Source: Streptomyces fungicidicus (GTDB taxonomy: Bacteria; Actinomycetota; Actinomycetes; Streptomycetales; Streptomycetaceae). Taken from it: 64,000 nucleotides of DNA. The stretch spans positions 5,443,501 to 5,507,500 of the forward strand of contig NZ_CP023407.1 in assembly GCF_003665435.1 (NCBI RefSeq). The letters run 5' to 3'. Each line of letters starts with the position of its first letter. The first letter of the stretch is position 1. Shown piece by piece: positions 58,684 to 64,000 of the stretch. The notes below the pieces were generated by a model. That model had not been told where the DNA came from. It did no database searches and was given only the letters and a program-made list of their open reading frames with translations. The translations under genes were made by a program, and so were the position numbers.

Positions 58684-59472
58684 GTGAGCGCTGGCACCGC
58701 GGCGGCCGGACAGGTCGAGCACATGCTGCGCCAGGTGACGCCCGGGCGTTACGACGCGTACGAGGCGTTGCTGCGCGCGCTCGCGACCCCCTCGTCCGGC
58801 CAGATCTGGATGCTGCTCTGGAACGGCCAGGCCGGCTCCCCGGACGCCCAGTACGGGAACATGGAGGTCGACGGCCTCGGTTACGCCCCCTGCGTGACCT
58901 CCGCCCAGGAGCTCTCCGCCAGCGGCTGGAACCGGTCGTACGAGGTGGTCGACGGCCTCGAGGTGGCCCGCGCCCTCTACCCCGACCACTACGGTCTCTG
59001 GCTGAACCCGCACGCGCCCGGCGGCGGCGTCGGCATCCCCTGGCTGGACCTGCGCCGCATCGCCGGCGGCCTGGACCGCCGGCCCGCCGGACCGCTGCGG
59101 CTGTCCGAACCGGCCATCGAGATCCCTCAGTTCTACGCCCTCCTCGCGCAGAACGCGCACCGCACCCCGGCCGTCCGCGCGCTGCGCCGCGCCTGGGTGC
59201 AGCCCGCCCTGGGCGCCCCCTACCTCGCCATCGGCCTGGACGTGTACGACACCTCCCCGCCGGCCGTGGACGCCGTACGGGCGATGATGCAGCAGTCCCT
59301 CGGTGCGGTCCCGGACGGGCTGCCGGTGTCGACCGTCGCCATGTCCGACGAGCACGACCCGGTCGCGATGTGGCTGCGCGCCAACGGCCGCCCCTTCTAC
59401 GACCGCGAGGCGCACGGCGCCGTGCCGCCTCCCGCGTCCGCCTACGGCTACCCGCCCGCGCAGCGGGGCTGA
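58684..59472 (+). CDS. SseB-family protein, second copy
   Basis: 262 residues from GTG 58684, eight bases after GGAGGGG. Same two-domain plan as the previous gene: N-terminal part with IWMLLWNGQAG, LGYAPCVTSAQELSASGW and HYGLWLNPHAPGGGVGIP; C-terminal part with LSEPAIEIPQFYALL, APYLAIGLDVYD and MWLRANGRPFYDREA, which corresponds to the WLRTKVPPFYQR end of its neighbour. It probably arose by duplication, with considerable divergence. Function unknown. Confidence 0.85.
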   Translation: MSAGTAAAGQVEHMLRQVTPGRYDAYEALLRALATPSSGQIWMLLWNGQAGSPDAQYGNMEVDGLGYAPCVTSAQELSASGWNRSYEVVDGLEVARALYPDHYGLWLNPHAPGGGVGIPWLDLRRIAGGLDRRPAGPLRLSEPAIEIPQFYALLAQNAHRTPAVRALRRAWVQPALGAPYLAIGLDVYDTSPPAVDAVRAMMQQSLGAVPDGLPVSTVAMSDEHDPVAMWLRANGRPFYDREAHGAVPPPASAYGYPPAQRG

Positions 59473-59878
59473 CCGGGCCCTTCCGTCCCGTCTGACGAGG
59501 CGTCACTGTCCACCAGGTGGACAGCGGACGCCGACCCGCGGCGCCCGCCCGCCGTCCGCGCCCCTCGCCGACCGACGCTGATTTCACGTCAGATTTTCGG
59601 CCATGCGCGCTCAGCGATCACCCGTTGACCGCCTGTCACCTGCGGTTTCACCCGTTCTTCACGTCATCCGACGTCACCCGGCGGGTCGTTGGGAGGGTGC
59701 CGATTGTGTCCGGAGGGTTAAATCCCGGCGGGAGGATGCCTGAACCGTCCCTTATGTCAACTGTTCAGATCTCAGGTAGGTATCACCGCTATCCGGACTG
59801 TTCCTGACCGACTGAGAACGTCTGTAGTGTTCGGCCGGTCAAGATGCATCCACATAGCGGACCCGGAGTGGCCCCAGT
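59473..59878. other. Intergenic region upstream of the peptide ABC transporter
   Basis: 406 bp without a convincing gene. It must contain the promoter of the transporter operon. AT-richer DNA lies at 59580-59830. The ribosome-binding site CCGGAG at about 59864 precedes the ATG at 59879. I could not fix a -35/-10 pair. Confidence 0.5.
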
Positions 59879-61552
59879 ATGCGCATATTCAAGTCCCGAG
59901 GCGCTCGGGCGATCACGGCCGCGGTGGCGGTCGGTCTGATCGCTACGGGCTGCTCCAGTGAACGGGACGCTGACAACGAAGGCAGCGGCGGCAAGAAGGA
60001 CACCTTCGTCTTCGCCGGTGCAGGTGACCCGGGTTCTCTGGACCCTGCCCTCGCGAGCGACGGTGAAACCTTCCGTGTGACGCGCCAGGCGTTCGAGGCC
60101 CTGCTCGAGCACGAGTCGGGCGGCACCAAGCTGGTCGGCGGTCTCGCCGAGACCTGGTCGAGCAACGACGAGGGTACCGTCTGGACCTTCAACCTCCGCA
60201 AGGGCGTGAAGTTCCACGACGGCGAGGCGTTCAACGCCGCGGCGGTCTGTGCCAACTACGACCACTGGTTCAACTGGAAGGGCACCTACCAGTCCAGCGC
60301 GGTCTCGTACTACTGGCAGACCATCATGGGCGGCTTCGCGAAGAACGAGGACAAGGAGACGCCCGAGGCGAACTACAAGTCCTGCACCGCGAAGGACGAC
60401 AACACCGCCGTCATCGAGGTCAAGAAGCCCTCCGCGAACCTCCCCGGCGGCTTCTCCCTGCAGGCCCTTGCGATCCACTCGCCGAAGGCCCTCAAGGCGT
60501 ACGAGAAGGAAGAGGCGACCGCCAAGGGCGACGCCATCACGTACCCCAAGTACAGCCAGGAGGCCGGCACGGTCGCCGGTACCGGCCCGTACAAGATCAC
60601 GAAGTGGAACAAGGGCAACAAGGAAGTCAGCCTGACCCGCTTCGACGACTACTGGGGCGACAAGGCCAAGATCAAGAACCTGGTCTTCCGCACCATCGAC
60701 ACCGAAGAGGGCCGCCGCCAGGCGCTCCAGGCCGGTGACATCGACGGCTACGACCTCGTCGCTCCGGCCGACGTCAAGACCCTCGAGGACCAGGGCTACG
60801 TCGTCCCGACCCGTGGCGTCTTCAACCTCTTCTACGTGGGCATGAGCCAGGGCGCCAACAAGGCGCTCAAGAAGAAGGACGTCCGCCAGGCGATCGCGCA
60901 GGCGATCGACAAGGAGAACCTGGTCAAGACCCAGCTGCCCGAGGGCGGCAAGGTCGCCGACCAGTTCATGCCGGACACCATCGCGGGCTACTCCAAGAAC
61001 GTCGAGAAGTACCCGTACGACACCGCCGCCTCGAAGGACCTCCTCAAGAAGGCCGGTGAGGAGAAGCTCGAGATCGAGTTCTGCTACCCGACCGAGGTCA
61101 CCCGCCCGTACATGCCTGCCCCGCAGGACCTGTTCGAGCTGATGAAGGCCGACCTGGAGAAGGCCGGCATCAAGGTCAAGCCGAAGGCCATGAAGTGGGC
61201 CCCGGACTACATCGACGCCACCGAGGCGGGCTCCTGCGCCCTGCACATGCTCGGCTGGACCGGTGACTTCAACGACGGCTACAACTTCATCGGCACCTGG
61301 TTCGCCGGGTACGACAAGCAGTGGGGCTTCAAGGACAAGAAGGTCTTCGACGCCGTGAACGCCGGCTCGGAGATGGGCAAGGCCGAGGAGCGCACCGCCG
61401 CGTACGAGAAGGCCAACGAGGTCATCATGGACTACCTCCCGGGTGTCCCGATCTCGTCCTCCCCGCCGGCCATCGCCTTCGCCAAGAACGTGAACCCGCC
61501 GAACGTCTCCCCGCTGACGCAGGAAGTCTTCTCCGAGACGTCCTTCAAGTAG
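59879..61552 (+). CDS. Peptide/oligopeptide ABC transporter substrate-binding lipoprotein
   Basis: 557 residues. A lipoprotein signal peptide with lipobox LIATGC (Cys25) is followed by an SBP_bac_5 (DppA/OppA-type) binding fold: FVFAGAGDPGSLDPALASDGETF at the start, VWTFNLRKGVKFHDGEAFNA, GTGPYKITKWNKG, DVRQAIAQAIDKENLV and the usual C-terminal YLPGVPIS. It acts outside the membrane, anchored to the lipid, and delivers di- or oligopeptides to the permeases encoded downstream. Codon use is strongly optimised (AAG/GTC/ACC), which suggests high expression. A hairpin after the stop would let it be made in excess over the permeases. Confidence 0.95.
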   Translation: MRIFKSRGARAITAAVAVGLIATGCSSERDADNEGSGGKKDTFVFAGAGDPGSLDPALASDGETFRVTRQAFEALLEHESGGTKLVGGLAETWSSNDEGTVWTFNLRKGVKFHDGEAFNAAAVCANYDHWFNWKGTYQSSAVSYYWQTIMGGFAKNEDKETPEANYKSCTAKDDNTAVIEVKKPSANLPGGFSLQALAIHSPKALKAYEKEEATAKGDAITYPKYSQEAGTVAGTGPYKITKWNKGNKEVSLTRFDDYWGDKAKIKNLVFRTIDTEEGRRQALQAGDIDGYDLVAPADVKTLEDQGYVVPTRGVFNLFYVGMSQGANKALKKKDVRQAIAQAIDKENLVKTQLPEGGKVADQFMPDTIAGYSKNVEKYPYDTAASKDLLKKAGEEKLEIEFCYPTEVTRPYMPAPQDLFELMKADLEKAGIKVKPKAMKWAPDYIDATEAGSCALHMLGWTGDFNDGYNFIGTWFAGYDKQWGFKDKKVFDAVNAGSEMGKAEERTAAYEKANEVIMDYLPGVPISSSPPAIAFAKNVNPPNVSPLTQEVFSETSFK

Positions 61553-61584
61553 GCGAACAGCGGTAGAACACCAAAACGGGGGGT

Positions 61585-61617
61585 CCGCCCGGTCGTCGCA
61601 ACTCGGCGACCGGGCGG
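61585..61617 (+). terminator. Hairpin between substrate-binding gene and permease genes
   Basis: Perfect 11-bp arms CCGCCCGGTCG and CGACCGGGCGG around an 11-nt loop, in the 107-bp gap after the binding-protein gene. Typical partial terminator or RNA stabiliser in ABC transporter operons. Confidence 0.75.
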
Positions 61618-61659
61618 GTCCATTCATGTAAGAAACCACGCAAGAAAGGGGCATGCGGG

Positions 61660-62664
61660 GTGCTGCGTCTCGTCGTACGAAGACTGCTCCAGCTCATACC
61701 CACGCTGCTCGGCCTGTCGGTTCTGCTCTTCCTGTGGCTCGACCGTCTGCCCGGTGGACCCGCCTCAGCGATCCTGGGGGAGAAGGCCACCGAGGCCGAA
61801 GTGGTGCGGATCAACCGCGCGCTCGGGCTGGACCAGCCCGTCTACGTCCAGTACTGGCGTTTCCTGAAGCGCATCGCCGAACTCGACCTGGGCACCTCCA
61901 CCCAGACCGGGCAGCCGGTGTGGGACGAGTTCGTCCTGCGCTTCCCCGCGACCGTGGAACTGTCCCTGCTCGCGATCCTCATCGCCGTGGTCGTCGGCGT
62001 CCCGCTCGGCTACTTCGCGGCCCGCAACCGCGGTGGCTGGCTCGACGTCACGTCGGTCTCCGGCTCGCTCGTCGGCATCTGCATTCCGGTCTTCTTCCTG
62101 GCTCTGCTCCTGAAGCAGATCTTCGCCGTCAACCTCGGCATCTTCCCCGCCTTCGGGCGCCAGGACACCGGCATCAACGCCACCGACGTGACCGGCTTCG
62201 CCGTCCTGGACGGCGTCCTCACCGGGGAACTCGACGCCTCCTGGGACGCGATCATGCATCTGATCCTGCCCTCGGTCGCCCTGGCCTCCATCCCGCTCGC
62301 CGTCATCGTGCGCATGACCCGCGCCAGCGTTCTCGAAGTGCAGGACGAGGACTACGTCCGCACCGCCGAGGCCAAGGGCCTCAAGCGGAGCGTCATCCGG
62401 GGCCGGCACGTGCTGCGCAACGCGATGCTCCCCGTGGTGACCGCGGTCGGCCTGCTCACCGGCTCCCTGCTGTCCGGCGCGGTCCTGACCGAGTCCGTGT
62501 TCTCCTTCGGCGGCATCGGCTCCTTCATCCGGACAGCGATCGACGGCCGCGACTACCCCGTGCTCGTCGGGTTCATCATGTTCATCGCGCTGATATACGT
62601 CCTGATCAACTTGTTGGTGGACCTGGCGTACAGCCTCATCGACCCGAGAGTGCGGGTGCACTGA
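61660..62664 (+). CDS. Peptide ABC transporter permease (DppB/OppB-type)
   Basis: 334 residues from GTG 61660, with AAAGGGG upstream. The first helix is at VVRRLLQLIPTLLGLSVLLFLWL, then an extracytoplasmic loop (GGPASAILGEKATEAEVVRINRALGLDQPVY, typical of DppB) and five more helices. The EAA loop RTAEAKGLKRSVIRGRHVLRNAMLP contacts the ATPase. The C-terminus is the usual DPRVRVH. It overlaps functionally with the next permease gene, which begins one base after its stop. Confidence 0.95.
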   Translation: MLRLVVRRLLQLIPTLLGLSVLLFLWLDRLPGGPASAILGEKATEAEVVRINRALGLDQPVYVQYWRFLKRIAELDLGTSTQTGQPVWDEFVLRFPATVELSLLAILIAVVVGVPLGYFAARNRGGWLDVTSVSGSLVGICIPVFFLALLLKQIFAVNLGIFPAFGRQDTGINATDVTGFAVLDGVLTGELDASWDAIMHLILPSVALASIPLAVIVRMTRASVLEVQDEDYVRTAEAKGLKRSVIRGRHVLRNAMLPVVTAVGLLTGSLLSGAVLTESVFSFGGIGSFIRTAIDGRDYPVLVGFIMFIALIYVLINLLVDLAYSLIDPRVRVH

Positions 62665-62665
62665 C

Positions 62666-63625
62666 ATGAGTGTCGCCACCAAGACCGACAAGATCCAGCG
62701 TCTCGCGGAACTGGCCGCCACCAAGGAGACCAGCACCGGCGCCAGCCTCTGGCGGGAGGCGTTCCGGCGCCTCAAGCGCAGCAAGATGGCGATCATCGGC
62801 GCGATCGTCATCGCCCTGTTCGTCGTCCTCGCGATCGTCGGGCCCTACATCGCCCCGTTCTCGCCGACCGCCCAGACCTGGCGCAACGAGGTCTTCCCCA
62901 ACCGCGGCGAGTTCATCGGGATGCGCGGCGAGAACTGGTTCGGCCTCGACCACCTCGGCCGGGACATGTTCTCCCGCATGCTGGTCGGCGCCCGCCAGAC
63001 GCTGCTCGTCGGCGTCGTCGCCACGCTGATCGGTCTGATCATCGGCTTCGTGATCGGCGGTCTCGCCGGCGCCTTCGCCACCCTCGGCGGCGACACCGGC
63101 AAGCGGATCGACTCCGTCATCATGCGCTTCATCGACATCATGCTGGCGATGCCCTCGCTGCTGCTGGCGGTGTCCATCGCCGCGGTCATGGGGCAGTCGC
63201 TGACCACCGTGATGATCGCCGTGGGTGTCGTCCAGATCCCGGTGTTCGCCCGGCTGCTGCGCGGCTCCATGCTGGCCCAGGGCAGCGCGGAGTACGTGCT
63301 CGCCGCCCGGTCCCTCGGTGTGCGCAAGCGGCGCATCGTCCTCTCGCAGATCATCCCCAACTCGCTCAGCCCGGTGATCGTGCAGGCCACGCTCTCCCTG
63401 GCCACCGCGATCATCGAGGCGGCCGCGCTGTCCTACCTGGGCCTCGGCAACCCCGACCCGGCCATCCCGGAGTGGGGCGTCATGCTCACCCAGGCGCAGC
63501 GGTTCTTCGACAACGCGCCGATGATGGCGGTCTACCCCGCCGTCGGCATCATCATCACCGCCCTCGGCTTCACCCTCCTCGGCGAGGCCATGCGGGAAGC
63601 CCTCGACCCGAAGCTGAGGGGCTGA
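62666..63625 (+). CDS. Peptide ABC transporter permease (DppC/OppC-type)
   Basis: 319 residues. A cytosolic N-terminal OppC segment (SLWREAFRRLKRSKMAIIG) leads into the first helix, then FGLDHLGRDMFSRMLVGARQTLLVGVVAT, which is diagnostic for DppC, and the EAA loop LAARSLGVRKRRIVLSQIIPNSLSP. About six helices in all. It forms the heterodimeric membrane channel with the preceding permease. One base separates it from that gene, and six bases separate it from the following ATPase gene. Confidence 0.95.
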   Translation: MSVATKTDKIQRLAELAATKETSTGASLWREAFRRLKRSKMAIIGAIVIALFVVLAIVGPYIAPFSPTAQTWRNEVFPNRGEFIGMRGENWFGLDHLGRDMFSRMLVGARQTLLVGVVATLIGLIIGFVIGGLAGAFATLGGDTGKRIDSVIMRFIDIMLAMPSLLLAVSIAAVMGQSLTTVMIAVGVVQIPVFARLLRGSMLAQGSAEYVLAARSLGVRKRRIVLSQIIPNSLSPVIVQATLSLATAIIEAAALSYLGLGNPDPAIPEWGVMLTQAQRFFDNAPMMAVYPAVGIIITALGFTLLGEAMREALDPKLRG

Positions 63626-63631
63626 ACCACC

Positions 63632-64000
63632 ATGTCTCTGCTCACTGTCGACGAACTGACCATCACCTTCGGCGGCCGCGGCCGCAAGGAGTCCCGGGCG
63701 GTCGACGGCGTCTCCTTCGAGGTCGACCAGGGCCAGGTCGTGGGCCTGGTCGGCGAGTCCGGCTGCGGAAAGTCCGTCACCTCCCTGGCCCTGATGGGCC
63801 TGCTCCCGAGCAAGGGCGTCACCATCGGCGGCCGTGCCGAGTTCGACGGCACGGACCTGTTCACGATGAACGCCTCCGCCCGCCGCGACCTGCGCGGCAG
63901 CGAGATGGCGATGATCTTCCAGGACCCGCTGTCCTCGCTCAACCCGGTCGTGCCGATCGGCGTGCAGGTCATCGAGATCCTGGAGCGCCACCGCGGACTG
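63632..64000 (+). CDS. Peptide ABC transporter ATP-binding protein (DppD/OppD-type), N-terminal part
   Basis: ATG 63632 starts a frame that is still open at the right edge, giving 123 residues. Visible are LLTVDELTITFGG, AVDGVSFEVDQGQVVGLVGESGCGKSVTSLALMGLLP with Walker A GESGCGKS, and the Q-loop MIFQDPLSSLNPV typical of dipeptide/oligopeptide importers. Signature and Walker B motifs lie beyond the window. It energises the permeases encoded just upstream. Confidence 0.95.
   Translation, partial: MSLLTVDELTITFGGRGRKESRAVDGVSFEVDQGQVVGLVGESGCGKSVTSLALMGLLPSKGVTIGGRAEFDGTDLFTMNASARRDLRGSEMAMIFQDPLSSLNPVVPIGVQVIEILERHRGL

Overview
This is very GC-rich DNA with strong third-position G/C bias, GTG/TTG starts and almost no A/T-rich spacer. 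The gene content (Streptomyces-type type VII secretion locus, SseB-like pair, gcvT/gcvH/glyA/sdaA cluster, Streptomyces-style intergenic repeats) points to a Streptomyces chromosome. No species can be named from sequence alone.

Region 1 (1-18.05 kb): the tail of a SorC-family regulator, then a type VII secretion (T7SS) core. Plus-strand accessory genes (400-5819) encode an SseB-like T7SS-associated protein, a 1160-residue protein with an ADP-ribosyltransferase-like C-terminus, and a membrane-anchored ChW-like protein. Next come a minus-strand double AAA+ ATPase fused to a beta-helix (5882-9205), mycosin (9280-10509), eccC (10845-14852, minus), eccD (15148-16545) and eccB (16564-18042). I see no eccE.

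Region 2 (18.1-48.03 kb): one plus-strand operon of about 30 kb. It starts from a candidate promoter (18272-18301) that sits next to two GCTCA-N2-TGAGC palindromes. It runs through two WXG100 genes, a small helical protein, a 1093-residue coiled-coil protein, a YbaB-like protein and a small EspC/WXG-like protein, and ends in one uninterrupted 8089-codon gene (23757-48026). That giant protein has an N-terminal WXG100/CpnT-like domain, four repeat modules each carrying a His...Cys pair 47-48 residues apart, two OTU-like domains (the first lacking its Cys), an HEFAH metalloprotease domain, a degenerate AbiEii-like nucleotidyltransferase domain, an OmpA-like domain and a large unclassified beta-rich centre. 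I count only five cysteines in 8089 residues, and each sits in a protease-like catalytic motif. My main proposal is that this is a T7SS-exported giant effector carrying internal caspase-like (clan CD) domains, perhaps self-processing in the way MARTX toxins are.

Region 3 (48.03-51.6 kb): a decayed paralogue of the T7SS-associated gene at 400-1062, a DUF6236-like gene, and an AbiEi/AbiEii toxin-antitoxin pair of lower GC.

Region 4 (51.8-56.6 kb, minus): gcvT-gcvH-glyA behind a tandem glycine riboswitch, followed after a terminator by sdaA. Together they cover glycine cleavage, glycine/serine interconversion and serine deamination.

Region 5 (56.8-64 kb, plus): a P-loop kinase-like protein, two SseB-family proteins, and the start of a dipeptide/oligopeptide ABC transporter operon that runs off the right edge.
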